NCBI GenBank assembly: GCA_965225915.1
Contig: OZ245326.1
Span: 2,790,001-2,854,000 of the forward strand
Origin: JAAXHH01 sp965225915
GTDB lineage: Bacteria > JAAXHH01
Direction of reading: 5' to 3'
DNA length: 64,000 bases
Shown: positions 43,278 through 53,250 of the stretch, piece by piece
How positions within the stretch are numbered: position 1 is the stretch's first letter
Layout of the letters: each line of letters starts with the position of its first letter
Position numbers and translations under genes: made by a program
The notes under the pieces: generated by a model
Told to the model about the DNA's origin: nothing
Database searches by the model: none
The model's input: only the letters and a program-made list of their open reading frames with translations

Positions 43278-43964
43278 ATGAAGGCTGCCGTCGTCCTCCT
43301 CAGCGGAGGGGTCGATTCGGCGACGACGCTCGCCATCGCCAGGCACGAAGGGTTCGACTGTCACGCCATCACCTTCGACTACGGCCAGCGCCACCGTTTT
43401 GAGCTTGAATCGGCGAAAATGGTCGCCGAATCCATGGGGGTCGGACGCCATGTCACCATACCCTTTGATCTGCGGGCCATCGGCGGGTCCGCGCTGACGG
43501 ACGATGTCCCCGTGCCCAAGGACCAGGACCCGGCGACCATGGGCGAGCAGATACCGGTTACCTACGTACCCGCCCGGAACACCATATTCCTTTCCTTCGC
43601 TCTGGGCTGGGCCGAGGTGCTAGGGGCCTTCGACCTGTATATCGGGGCCAATGCCATCGATTACAGTGGATACCCCGACTGTCGTCCGGAGTACATCTCG
43701 GCCTTCGAAAACCTGGCGAACCTTGCCACGCGAGCGGGTGTGACCGGCCTCGGCAGGTTCAATATCCACGCGCCGCTCATCGAAATGTCCAAGGCGGAAA
43801 TCCTGCGCACAGGCGTACGGTTCGGGGTGGACTACGCGCTTACGACCAGTTGTTACGACACGGCGGACGACGGTGCGGCCTGCGGTGGATGCGACGCCTG
43901 CATCCTGCGGCGAAACGGATTCGAAGAAGCTGGAATCGCCGATCCGACACGATACGTCTCATGA
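43278..43964 (+). CDS. queC: 7-cyano-7-deazaguanine (preQ0) synthase
   Basis: A 228-residue QueC that converts 7-carboxy-7-deazaguanine, ammonia and ATP to preQ0 in queuosine synthesis. The PP-loop SGGVDSATT is at residues 9-17, and the zinc site is formed by CYDTADDGAACGGCDACILR near the C-terminus. The other queuosine genes are not in this window. Its 3' end overlaps the convergent hrpA gene by six bases. Confidence 0.96.
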   Translation: MKAAVVLLSGGVDSATTLAIARHEGFDCHAITFDYGQRHRFELESAKMVAESMGVGRHVTIPFDLRAIGGSALTDDVPVPKDQDPATMGEQIPVTYVPARNTIFLSFALGWAEVLGAFDLYIGANAIDYSGYPDCRPEYISAFENLANLATRAGVTGLGRFNIHAPLIEMSKAEILRTGVRFGVDYALTTSCYDTADDGAACGGCDACILRRNGFEEAGIADPTRYVS

Positions 43965-46900
43965 CGATACCGGATTGCGGGCATCTGCTTCAATCTGATC
44001 CAACAGTTCCCGCAGTCTTTCCGGTGAGACGGTTCGAGTGGTTCCCAGCTCCTGGGCGAACACCGAGACGCGGTACTCCTCGAGCATCCACCTGAATTCG
44101 TTCGTAAGGACGGGATTCACGTCGTCCCTGGCGCTCATCGCTTTTAAGGCATCGTCGAAGGGGCTGACCAGTTCCGCCTTCTTCTGATCCTTCGTCCGAT
44201 CTTCCCGTGCCCTGCGGGACCTTGTTTCAACCGCCTTCATGTATCGGGCGAGGTTTGGCAACTCGACAGCCGGTGTATTCTCAAGGAAGTTTTGCGGCAT
44301 CAGCCGTTTAAGGTCGTCTTCCATGCCGGGGTAAGCGCGGGCCGAGTGGCGGATATCACCGAAAACCGATTCCAGCGTCCGCATCTGTTGCTGAAACCAG
44401 GGGGGTAGTTTCTTCAACAGCATGCGTGCTGTATCAACATCTTCTTCGAAGCGCCGGGCTGTCAACGGATACAGGGGTTCGCGGGTAAACAGGGCGGACA
44501 GGAGGTGAAAGTAGGCCGAATCCTGTAGCGCTTGCAAGCCACCCGCGTGACCGGCGAGGTCGGGTAGATCCCGGAGAAACGCCAGGTCCCGGCGCACCCA
44601 GGCCAGTTCCTCCGCCATCCTGCGTTCGAGCAAGCGAATCAACCCCGATCGGGTTTCCCTCAGTGCTTCGTATCGGTCCCGAAAAAGACGCAGGTCAACC
44701 ACGTCTTCGTCCGCCTGCAGTCCGGGATAAGCGAATTGAGGCACGGAACCCGACAGACCGACTTCAATTCGTTCAGGAAGGTCGCCTATCGACCAGTCGC
44801 GCAGGTCGTATCGTTCCCAGCGCTCCGCCGCGCGGCGCCAATCTTCAGATTCGACTGCGACAGTGCGGTCCGCGATTTCGGCGCGTACACGGTCCGGGTC
44901 GCGGGTCGACAGGACCGTGCTTCCATCCTCTCCGGTCAACAGGACGCGCATTCTCAGGTGATCCGGTATTGATTCGACCGACCAGTCCGACGGTTCGATT
45001 TCGACGCCGTAACGTCTGCCGATGTATTCGGCGAGGGCATCAGCCAGGGAGGTAGCGGAGGGATCCAATTCCTCCACGATCATCCTTGCCGTTTCCGGAA
45101 TGGGCACCAGTTGTTTACGTTTCCGACCGGGCAGTCCCCTGAGCAGCGCTTCGATCTTCTCGCATAAAAGGCCTGGAACGAGCCAGTCCAGCGTACCGGG
45201 AACCAGGAAATGAACCTTGCCGCGGGGCAACGACAGAGAAACGCCATCCTCTTCCCGGCCGGGCCGGCAGGCGTACTGCAGGGGTAGTAGATCACCTTCC
45301 AGGGAGAAGTGCTCCGGGAAGTCGTCCGGGCGGCCCTGTGCGCCATCGACACCCGTGAGATCCGCGATTTCCATATGCAGGAAACGGGGGTTTCCCGCCC
45401 CCGCGGTTTTCGTCAGCCGGTTCAAGTCGTGTACGGAAGAGACTTGGGCAATCCGTTTTTCATAGAATCGGAAGGCGGCATCGTCGAGATCGACGCGATA
45501 CGCGTTTCGGTGCTGCAAGAGCCAGATCTCGGCATCCCGTCGTATTTTCCGGTTATGGTCCATGAAGGCGAACGTGGTTCGAAGGTCGTCGTTGACGAGG
45601 GCGCCGCGGATGAAAAGGCGTGTCGCTTCTTCGGGATTGATTCCTAAGTAGTCGATGGAGCACCTGGATACCTGAAGGCCATACAGGTGCAGGGTTTCGT
45701 CGACGAGCACCCGTTCAGAAGACCTTTCCCATCTCGGTTCCGAATAGGAGGCCCGGCACAGGTGGCGGCCCAGTTCGGCGGCCCAGTCTGGTTGAATCCG
45801 CGCCACCGTGCGTGCGTAGAGCCGGTTGGTTTCTACCATCTCCGCGGCGACGACCCAGGAAGGCGCCCCGTTTCCGTCCCGCTGTCCGCCTTTGCTGACC
45901 TTTCCACTCTTCCCGTCCCGTTGCCCGTCAGCGCTTTCCTTTCCATGTTTTTCGGTTTGTCTCCGTCGGAAGAGGCCCGAACCGGGAAAGATCATGGCCG
46001 TTCGGTTTCGGGCTCCGGCATAGAGATTGCCTTCCCGGTGTTCCGCAACCTGGCTGAGCAGGCCACTCAGGATAGATCGGTGGATCGCGTCGTAGTGCGC
46101 ACTGCCGGCACGGCCCGAGCGTCCGCGAAAACCGCCGGTTTCCCGGAGCGCGCGGCGGAGCTGCACGTAGATGTCGCGCCATTCCCGCATGCGGTTGTAG
46201 GACAGGTAGTGACGCCGGCAGAACCTCCGCATGGCAGCCTGTGTCTGAAGGTGTTCGAAGGTATTGTGAAAGGCCTCCCAGATATTGAACAGGGTCAGGA
46301 AATCCGAGGATCCGTTCCTGAATTTCCGGTGCTCCTGGTCCGCCTGTTCCTGCTGGTCTAGCGGCCTGACGCGGGGATCCTGTATGCTGATGGCCGATGC
46401 GATGACGAGGACCTCCTGCAGTGCGCCTTCCTGCTGTGCCTGCAGCAGCATGCGCGACACCGTGGGCGAAACCGGCAGCCTCGCCATGGCCCGGCCTCGA
46501 TCGGTCAGGCGTCGTTCCCCATCGATGGCGCCCAGTTCGGCGAGCTGTTGGAACCCATCCCGTATTGCCTGCGGAGTAGGCCGATCGAGAAAGGGAAACG
46601 CGTGGATGTCGCCCAGTTTCAACGCCAGCATGCGCAGAATGACTTCGGCGAGGTTGGAACGCTGCAGCTCGGGCATGGTAAACTCCGGCCGGTTCATCAG
46701 ATCGGACTCGCCATAGAGTCGAACGCAGACGCCCCCTGACACCCGTCCACAGCGTCCGGCCCGTTGACGGGCGCTGCTCTGCGCGATGGGTTCGATGGGC
46801 AGACGCTGGGTCCGGGTCCGGGTCGCGTAGCGGCTGATCCGGGCGATACCGGTGTCCACGACATACTTAATGCGGGGTATGGTCAGCGACGTCTCGGCCA

Positions 46901-47975
46901 CGTTGGTGGCCACGACGATGCGCCGGTTATCCTGCGGCTGGAAAACCCGTTGCTGGTCCGCGTTGGTCAGCCGGCCGAAGAGCGGAAGCACGTCGGTGTG
47001 CCGGTAGGATCTTCCATCCAGACGCCTGCGCGTTTCGTGGATGTCCTTCTCGGTGGGGAGAAAGACCAGGATGTCGCCTCGACCAGGTTCTTCCATGATC
47101 TGGTCGACCGCGTCGACGGTTCCGTCGACGTAGGTATATTCCTCGGCGTCGCCGCGGGTTTCTTCGAGCGGCAAGTAGCGGATCACCACTGGATGAAGAC
47201 GTCCCGACACCTCGACGACCGGCGCGTTGTCGAAGGCGCTTGAGAACGCGGTGGTATCGATCGTAGCCGAGGTGACCACGACTTTAAGGTCCTTCCGACG
47301 CCTGATCAGCAGCCGGAGGTATCCGAGCAGAAAATCGATGTTCAGGCTGCGCTCGTGCGCTTCGTCAATGATGATCGTGTCATATTCGTACAAGTCCGGA
47401 TCGTTCTGTATCTCGGCAAGCAGCATGCCGTCGGTCATCATCTTGACGCGGGTTTCGGGTACTGTTTCGTCCGTGAAGCGTATCTTGCAGCCGACTTCCC
47501 GGCCCCAGGTCGCGTCGAGTTCCTCGGCGATACGGCGGGAGACCGAAAGCGCCGCGACGCGCCGGGGCTGCGTGCACGCGATTCGTCCGTAAACGCCCCG
47601 GCCCGCCTCGAGGCATATCTTGGGCAACTGCGTCGTCTTGCCGGAACCGGTCTCCCCTGTCACGATCACGACAGGATGGCCGCGCATGGTTTCGAGGATA
47701 TCATCCTTCCTGGCCGAAATAGGCAGTTGGCCGTCGATGGTGACTGCCGTGACGGACCCAAGGCGTTTCTCCACGAGCGCGGCCGAAGCGGACGCCCGTT
47801 CCTTCAACTTGCGCATCCGGCCGTGGTCCCTTCGCCGCGCACCACGAAACTTTTTCAGCAGGCGCTCGATGTCGCGGCGGTCCTTCAACGTGCAACGCGG
47901 AAGGAGTCCCCTGATTTCATCCAGCAGATGATGATCAGTTGCCGAATCCCTGGATTCGATGGACATTTCGTTCAT
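43959..47975 (-). CDS. hrpA: ATP-dependent RNA helicase HrpA
   Basis: A 1338-residue DEAH-box helicase with the usual HrpA layout: N-terminal RecA domains with GETGSGKTTQ, DEAHERS and SATIDT, then TNVAETSLTIP and QRAGRCGR, a winged-helix/OB region, and a long C-terminal DUF3418-type extension. E. coli HrpA (1300 residues) resolves stalled ribosomes and processes fimbrial mRNA. Between the HA2/OB region and the C-terminal part there is a low-complexity insert with repeated GQRDGKSGK and GQRDGNG (near 45880-45970). The ATG at 47975 was chosen; a further 25 upstream residues look non-coding. Confidence 0.94.
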   Translation of the reverse strand: MNEMSIESRDSATDHHLLDEIRGLLPRCTLKDRRDIERLLKKFRGARRRDHGRMRKLKERASASAALVEKRLGSVTAVTIDGQLPISARKDDILETMRGHPVVIVTGETGSGKTTQLPKICLEAGRGVYGRIACTQPRRVAALSVSRRIAEELDATWGREVGCKIRFTDETVPETRVKMMTDGMLLAEIQNDPDLYEYDTIIIDEAHERSLNIDFLLGYLRLLIRRRKDLKVVVTSATIDTTAFSSAFDNAPVVEVSGRLHPVVIRYLPLEETRGDAEEYTYVDGTVDAVDQIMEEPGRGDILVFLPTEKDIHETRRRLDGRSYRHTDVLPLFGRLTNADQQRVFQPQDNRRIVVATNVAETSLTIPRIKYVVDTGIARISRYATRTRTQRLPIEPIAQSSARQRAGRCGRVSGGVCVRLYGESDLMNRPEFTMPELQRSNLAEVILRMLALKLGDIHAFPFLDRPTPQAIRDGFQQLAELGAIDGERRLTDRGRAMARLPVSPTVSRMLLQAQQEGALQEVLVIASAISIQDPRVRPLDQQEQADQEHRKFRNGSSDFLTLFNIWEAFHNTFEHLQTQAAMRRFCRRHYLSYNRMREWRDIYVQLRRALRETGGFRGRSGRAGSAHYDAIHRSILSGLLSQVAEHREGNLYAGARNRTAMIFPGSGLFRRRQTEKHGKESADGQRDGKSGKVSKGGQRDGNGAPSWVVAAEMVETNRLYARTVARIQPDWAAELGRHLCRASYSEPRWERSSERVLVDETLHLYGLQVSRCSIDYLGINPEEATRLFIRGALVNDDLRTTFAFMDHNRKIRRDAEIWLLQHRNAYRVDLDDAAFRFYEKRIAQVSSVHDLNRLTKTAGAGNPRFLHMEIADLTGVDGAQGRPDDFPEHFSLEGDLLPLQYACRPGREEDGVSLSLPRGKVHFLVPGTLDWLVPGLLCEKIEALLRGLPGRKRKQLVPIPETARMIVEELDPSATSLADALAEYIGRRYGVEIEPSDWSVESIPDHLRMRVLLTGEDGSTVLSTRDPDRVRAEIADRTVAVESEDWRRAAERWERYDLRDWSIGDLPERIEVGLSGSVPQFAYPGLQADEDVVDLRLFRDRYEALRETRSGLIRLLERRMAEELAWVRRDLAFLRDLPDLAGHAGGLQALQDSAYFHLLSALFTREPLYPLTARRFEEDVDTARMLLKKLPPWFQQQMRTLESVFGDIRHSARAYPGMEDDLKRLMPQNFLENTPAVELPNLARYMKAVETRSRRAREDRTKDQKKAELVSPFDDALKAMSARDDVNPVLTNEFRWMLEEYRVSVFAQELGTTRTVSPERLRELLDQIEADARNPVSS

Positions 47976-48093
47976 GGAGTTTCCGCCGTAAGCGTGATCC
48001 TGGTGGGTTTGGTCTATCCCCGGCAGTTGCGCCAGGCCCGTGCTTTGCACCTCGGCCGGTCTAAACCGGATTCGATCCGGGAGGAGGTACTGA

Positions 48094-49293
48094 CTACATC
48101 AGCATACCCGCCACGGTGGCGGTCATGTTCGCGGCAAGGGCGCCCCCTATCATGGACCGGATGCCATACCTGGCGATATCCTGGCGCCGTTCCGGCACCA
48201 GTCCTCCGATGCCTCCGATCATGATCGCGATGGTTCCGAAGTTGGCGAAACTGCACAGCGCGTAAGTGGCGATGGTAAACGATCGCTCCGAAAGCTGTGC
48301 TTCCATGGTACTGAGGTCCTGGTAGGCCAGGAACTCGTTCAGGATGGTCTTCTTTCCGATCAGCATGCCCACCGCCTGGGCGTCTTCCCATGACACGCCC
48401 ATGAGCAGGGCCAGTGGCGCGCAGATCCATCCCAGGATGCGTTCGAGGGAAAGCGGCTCGCCTCCCACGTGGGGAACGAGTCCCACGGCCCAGTTGAACA
48501 GGCTGACAAAGGCGATCGCCACGATCAGCATGGCGGCCACGTTCAATGCCAGTCTCAACCCGTCCGACGCGCCGCGGCAGGCCGCGTCGATGAAATTGAC
48601 CCCTGGTTTCGGTACGTCAACGGTCACGACGCCCAACGTGGGTGAAACCCCGGTCTCAGGCGTCATGATTTTCGCGATGACCAGTGCCGCGGGCGCCGAC
48701 ATGAGCGACGCCGCCAGGAGATGCCCCGCGTCGGCGCCGAGGGCCACGTAGGCAGCCAGTACGGAACCGGCTACGGTTGCCATGCCGGAGGTCATCATGG
48801 ACATGATCTCCGAGCGGGTCATGGTCTTGAGGTAGGGCAGGATGACCAGCGGCGCGGTGGAGGCCCCGAGATAGACGTTTGCCGCGGCGGCCATGGATTC
48901 CGACCCCGACGCGCCCATGACGCGCACCATGACCCGGGCCATTTGACGAACGACCCACTGAATGCATCCCAGGTAGAACAGTACGGACGTAATGGACGAA
49001 ACGAAGATCACCATGGGGAGCACTGAAAACCCGAACAGCGCGGTTTCCACCAGGTCGCCGAAGACAAACCGCGCCCCGTCGTTGGAGAAGGCGATCACCT
49101 TGTTGATGGCCACCCGGGCCAGATCGAAGACCATCTGGCCGGGCACCGTGTGAAGCAGGAGCAGGGCCAGCAGGGCCTGCAGGGCCAAGCCGCTGGCGAT
49201 GAGCCGCCAGTTCATCTGCCGCCTGTTTTCCGAGAGGAGCCAGGCTATAGCCAGGAGCACCAGAAGGCCGAAGAGGCCGATTGCACGTTCCAT
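48094..49293 (-). CDS. Concentrative nucleoside transporter (NupC/CNT family)
   Basis: A 399-residue polytopic protein of the CNT family, which imports nucleosides with sodium or protons. The N-terminal GLFGLLVLLAIAWLLSENR, the gate region VFVSSITSVLFYLG and MGASGSESMAAAANVYLGASTAPL, then KKTILNEFLAYQDL and CSFANFGTIAIMIGGIGGL are conserved family blocks. It lies three bases after the GT2 gene on the same strand; a functional link between the two is not obvious. Confidence 0.93.
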   Translation of the reverse strand: MERAIGLFGLLVLLAIAWLLSENRRQMNWRLIASGLALQALLALLLLHTVPGQMVFDLARVAINKVIAFSNDGARFVFGDLVETALFGFSVLPMVIFVSSITSVLFYLGCIQWVVRQMARVMVRVMGASGSESMAAAANVYLGASTAPLVILPYLKTMTRSEIMSMMTSGMATVAGSVLAAYVALGADAGHLLAASLMSAPAALVIAKIMTPETGVSPTLGVVTVDVPKPGVNFIDAACRGASDGLRLALNVAAMLIVAIAFVSLFNWAVGLVPHVGGEPLSLERILGWICAPLALLMGVSWEDAQAVGMLIGKKTILNEFLAYQDLSTMEAQLSERSFTIATYALCSFANFGTIAIMIGGIGGLVPERRQDIARYGIRSMIGGALAANMTATVAGMLM

Positions 49294-49296
49294 GGA

Positions 49297-50769
49297 TTAT
49301 CCTTGATTGGCGGTCCGCGGCCACAGGGACGCCAGGCCGACGTACAGGTATCCGGCGAAAAACAGGAAGAGGAAGGGAAGGGAAGGGTAGATTCCGTTGA
49401 TGGCCGTGTAGTAGATCAACAGGCCGAAGTGCAGGGCGAAGAGCAGTTCCAGCACCGGCAGCCAGTTTCGAATCCCCCTGTAGCGCAACCGGCGCCACCG
49501 GTCCGTCCTGGTGCGGATTCCGTACTTGGGCGTCCGTTGAAACCCGGACCTGAGGTTCAGCAGCGCTTCCAGCACGGCTCGCGTATTGTTCAGGCAGATG
49601 CCGATGCCGATGGACATGAGCACGGGCAGGAACAGGGCGCACCGCAGCCACCGGCCGCGGTTAATCTCGAACTGCGCTAAAAGGTAGAACAGGGAAACGG
49701 AAACAGTGGCCGCGCAGAGAAAGGGCAGGTCGATCCAGAAGGAATTGATCCAGCCGGCCTGTACCCGGATCACGATCGACGGAAAGATCAGGACCGACAG
49801 CAGCAGCATGAGCATGTAGGCCATGTTGTTGGTAAGGTGGTACGTCGCTTCGAGCTTGTAGCGGAAGGGGAGGCCGCTGCGCCATACCGACGGAAGCATT
49901 TTCTTCGCGGTCTGTATGGAACCCTTGGACCACCTGTGCTGCTGCGTCTTGAAGGCGTTCATCTCCACGGGTAGTTCGGAGGGCGTGACAACGTCTTCCA
50001 GGAAAACGAAGCGCTGGCCTAAAAGTTGCGCGCGGTAACTCAGGTCAAGGTCTTCGGTCAACGTGTCATGTTGCCAGCCGCCCGCCTCCTCGATGCTCTC
50101 CCGGCGCCAGATGCCCGCCGTCCCGTTGAAGTTGAAAAACCTGCCCGATCTATTCCGCGCGCCGTGTTCCATGACGAAATGGCCATCCAGCATGATCGCC
50201 TGGACCTGGGTAAGAAGCGAGTATCCCCTGTTGAGATAGGACCACCGGGTCTGCACCAGTCCCACCCTGTCGTCGCGAAAAAGGTGTATGGTGTTTCTGA
50301 GAAACTCCGGCGGCGGGATGAAGTCGGCGTCGAATATGGCGATGAATGGTCCCCTGGCCGAGGCCAACCCATCCTGCAGCGCCCCCGCCTTGTATCCGGT
50401 ACGCTTTGTCCGGTGCAGGTAGTGGATGTCGAATCCCGCTTCCCGATAGTGTTTGACGCACCGGGCCGCCAAAGCGCGCGTTTCGTCGGTGGAGTCGTCC
50501 AGCACCTGGATCTCCAGGCAGTCGCGGGGATATTCGATCCGGCAGACGGCGTCGATCAGCCGTTCGACCACGTACTGCTCGTTGTAGAGGGGCAATTGTA
50601 TGGTGACTACGGGGGGAGCGTGATCCAGGGGTTCCGGCTTTACAGGTCTGGCCCGGTCCTTATATTTGTAGTACAGATACACCATCAGGTACCGGTGGAC
50701 GCCGTAGACCGCGAGCAGGAGCAGGACGAGAAAATAGAGTAGAATAAAGATCAGCGAAAGATAGCTCAT
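49297..50769 (-). CDS. Processive family 2 glycosyltransferase (cellulose-synthase-like)
   Basis: A 490-residue membrane glycosyltransferase: an N-terminal helix (residues 5-25), a GT-A domain with LDDSTD, DADF, TEDLDLSYR and QQHRWSKGS, which form the D,D,D,QxxRW signature of processive beta-glycan synthases, then four or so C-terminal helices. It probably extends or transfers a sugar at the inner membrane; cellulose itself is unlikely without bcsB/PilZ neighbours. The start codon lies two bases from that of the divergent GT87-like gene, so promoters must lie inside the coding sequences. Confidence 0.88.
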   Translation of the reverse strand: MSYLSLIFILLYFLVLLLLAVYGVHRYLMVYLYYKYKDRARPVKPEPLDHAPPVVTIQLPLYNEQYVVERLIDAVCRIEYPRDCLEIQVLDDSTDETRALAARCVKHYREAGFDIHYLHRTKRTGYKAGALQDGLASARGPFIAIFDADFIPPPEFLRNTIHLFRDDRVGLVQTRWSYLNRGYSLLTQVQAIMLDGHFVMEHGARNRSGRFFNFNGTAGIWRRESIEEAGGWQHDTLTEDLDLSYRAQLLGQRFVFLEDVVTPSELPVEMNAFKTQQHRWSKGSIQTAKKMLPSVWRSGLPFRYKLEATYHLTNNMAYMLMLLLSVLIFPSIVIRVQAGWINSFWIDLPFLCAATVSVSLFYLLAQFEINRGRWLRCALFLPVLMSIGIGICLNNTRAVLEALLNLRSGFQRTPKYGIRTRTDRWRRLRYRGIRNWLPVLELLFALHFGLLIYYTAINGIYPSLPFLFLFFAGYLYVGLASLWPRTANQG

Positions 50770-50771
50770 AC

Positions 50772-52151
50772 ATGTCCGATTCTGCTTACAGATTCCGTGC
50801 CGGTTCCCTCGGCCGTATCGTTATCCCTGGACTCTTGCTTGTCGCCGCCTGTGCCGGTATAGTTTCCATCGGAGATCTCAGGACCGGCCTGTTCGATCCC
50901 AACGCGTTCCTGCCCGAACCCCTGTCCACCTGGATGACCCTGCCCGACGCCCTGTTGCTCTTCTGGGGACCCTTCGCCGCGGCTTTCATCGTTTACGCTA
51001 TCGCCGTTGTTTACCAGGTGCGGTCCAGTGCGCCGACTGACCGGTGGCTGCTCTGGCTCGTCCTGGCCGTGGCGATTCTCTGCCGCGTCATCTTGCTGAT
51101 CAGTCCCCCGTCACTTTCCGATGACATCTACAGGTATCTGTGGGACGCCAGGATACAGTTCCAGGGCATCAACCCCTACGTTTATGCCCCTGACAGCGAA
51201 GACATCGCCCACCTACGCGACGACTACCATTCCGGAATCAACAACAAGGATGTCCCGACGATCTATCCGCCGCTGATGCAGACGGTCTTCGCTATCGCGG
51301 CTTACCTGTGGTACAGTCCCACTTCGATGAAGATACTCTTCACCCTGTGCGACGTAGGAGTCATCCTGCTCGTGATGTTACTGCTCCGCCAACGCAACCT
51401 TCCGGAGGAGCGGGTGCTCATCTACGCCTGGAATCCGCTCGTCCTCGTCGAGATCGCCGGCAGCGGTCACAACGATTCGCTGGTGGTGGCGCTCATGCTC
51501 GCCGCGTTGCTCGCCGTGGACGGCCGTCGTCCCACCCTGGCGGTAGCCTGGCTTTCTCTTTCCATCCTCGCCAAGTGGTTTACCGTCATGCTCGTCCCGG
51601 CCTTCTTCCGCAAATTCCGAAGCCTCAACCCGTTCTGGCTTCTTCCAGTCCTGGTCTTCGCCTTCTACCTGCCCTACCTGGACGCCGGTCCAGGCCTGTT
51701 CAGCGGACTCCTGGTATACAGCGACAAGTGGCGATTCAACGACAGCGTGTTTTCGATCCTCTTCTACCTGACCGATTCACTGAACGTGTCCAAGGCCATC
51801 GTGGCCGCGATCTTCGCCGGTCTTGTCGCGTTTTGCACGGTCAGGATATCGGATCCGGTCCGTTCCGCCTATATCCTGCTTGGCGCATATCTCGTGCTCA
51901 CGCCCACGGTACAACCCTGGTACCTGATCTGGATCATCCCTTTTCTCTGCCTGTACCCCAACCCGGCCTGGATCCTGTTGTCGGGCCTGACCGCCCTTTC
52001 ATACCACGTCGTTGTCGGGTTCGTACTGACCGAAACCTGGTGCGAGGAAACCTGGGTCCGCTATGTCCAGTATGTCCCCTTCTACGGTCTCTTGATAGCG
52101 CACGCCTTGTGGAGCAGAACACGGCGTAACTCGCCACCGCCGCCGCTTTGA
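50772..52151 (+). CDS. GT87/DUF2029-like polyprenyl-phosphate-sugar mannosyltransferase-type membrane protein
   Basis: A 459-residue polytopic protein with about 11-12 hydrophobic helices. The first extracytoplasmic loop holds SLSDDIYRYLWDARIQFQGINPY and TIYPPLMQ, the acidic-motif loop typical of GT-C transferases (mannosyltransferase MptA/B, GT87). Such enzymes use lipid-linked sugar outside the membrane. A GT-C enzyme next to a GT2 enzyme suggests a shared surface glycan pathway. Donor and acceptor are unknown. Confidence 0.8.
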   Translation: MSDSAYRFRAGSLGRIVIPGLLLVAACAGIVSIGDLRTGLFDPNAFLPEPLSTWMTLPDALLLFWGPFAAAFIVYAIAVVYQVRSSAPTDRWLLWLVLAVAILCRVILLISPPSLSDDIYRYLWDARIQFQGINPYVYAPDSEDIAHLRDDYHSGINNKDVPTIYPPLMQTVFAIAAYLWYSPTSMKILFTLCDVGVILLVMLLLRQRNLPEERVLIYAWNPLVLVEIAGSGHNDSLVVALMLAALLAVDGRRPTLAVAWLSLSILAKWFTVMLVPAFFRKFRSLNPFWLLPVLVFAFYLPYLDAGPGLFSGLLVYSDKWRFNDSVFSILFYLTDSLNVSKAIVAAIFAGLVAFCTVRISDPVRSAYILLGAYLVLTPTVQPWYLIWIIPFLCLYPNPAWILLSGLTALSYHVVVGFVLTETWCEETWVRYVQYVPFYGLLIAHALWSRTRRNSPPPPL

Positions 52152-52383
52152 AACACACCGAACCGGTCGGGATGTCCTTGCCGCAACGCAGGTCCCGGCG
52201 CGCCGATCTAAATTAACCGGCAAGGGAACCGGATGCAAGCGCTAACACGACCCGTCAGGCTGTCTGAACGGCTGAATTCGATTGACGAAATCCCGCCGCG
52301 CATGTACACTTCACCGCCGTGTGCTGACCATCACCCGGACCCTATCCGTACGACCTTCGAACCCTGGCGTCATGGAGGATTTT

Positions 52384-53151
52384 ATGCCGGATACATCCCA
52401 GTTTTCACTTGAAGGTAAAACCATGATCGTCACCGGTGCGAGCAAGGGCATCGGCAAGGCCGTCGCGCTTGCGGCTGCCCGTACAGGGGCCGACCTGGTG
52501 ATCGGCAGCCGGACCCAGGCCGACCTGGAACAGGTGGCTGCTGAGATCCGGTCGATGGGTCGCCGCTGCGTCGTTCAAACGGTGGACGTGGGAAAGGTCG
52601 CCTCGATCCGTGTTTTCGCGGAGCGGGTCCTGGCCGAGGCTGGAAGCATCGACATTCTGGTCAACAACGCAGGTTGCAACCAGATCATGCCGGTTCTCGA
52701 GGTCACCGAGGAAGTGTACGACGAGATCATCGACGTGAATCTGAAAAGCGTCTTCTTCCTCAGCCAGGCCCTTGCCGCGCACATGATCGAGCGGGGCCAG
52801 GGTGGACGGATCATCAACGTATCCTCGCAGGTGGGTATTGTGGGCGGTCCGTTGAGGGCGGCCTACACCGCGGCCAAGGGCGGCGTGTGCACGCTGACCA
52901 AGTCCATGGCGGCCGAATGGGCGGAGCACGGCATCACCGTAAACGCCGTGGCGCCGACTATGACGCGCACCCCGATGGTGGAAAAGGCGATGGAGAACCC
53001 GGGATTCCGCGCCAATATCAAGAAGATACTGCTGGGCCGGCTCGCCGAACCGGACGAGATCGCCAGTGCGATCATCTACCTCGCGTCGGACGCCAGCGCC
53101 ATGGTGACCGGGCACACCTTAGTCGTCGACGGCGGATACACGGCCGTGTGA
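52384..53151 (+). CDS. Short-chain dehydrogenase/reductase
   Basis: A 255-residue classical SDR. The cofactor loop is TGASKGIGKA, the NNAG motif occurs as VNNAGCN, and the catalytic Ser (NVSSQVG) and YxxxK (AAYTAAKGG) are intact; the C-terminus has MVTGHTLVVDGGY. The start at 52384 follows GGAGG by five bases. The substrate class is unresolved; similar proteins include gluconate 5-dehydrogenases and 3-oxoacyl reductases. It has no close co-directional neighbour. Confidence 0.93.
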   Translation: MPDTSQFSLEGKTMIVTGASKGIGKAVALAAARTGADLVIGSRTQADLEQVAAEIRSMGRRCVVQTVDVGKVASIRVFAERVLAEAGSIDILVNNAGCNQIMPVLEVTEEVYDEIIDVNLKSVFFLSQALAAHMIERGQGGRIINVSSQVGIVGGPLRAAYTAAKGGVCTLTKSMAAEWAEHGITVNAVAPTMTRTPMVEKAMENPGFRANIKKILLGRLAEPDEIASAIIYLASDASAMVTGHTLVVDGGYTAV

Positions 53152-53250
53152 CGAAGGGCGTCAACCCGCCAGGCGTCATCCCTCCAAGCGCCTTCTCGAT
53201 GGGTGTCACCCAGCCGGTCGCTTTCCGATTTGCGCCATCCTGCTTCCAGG

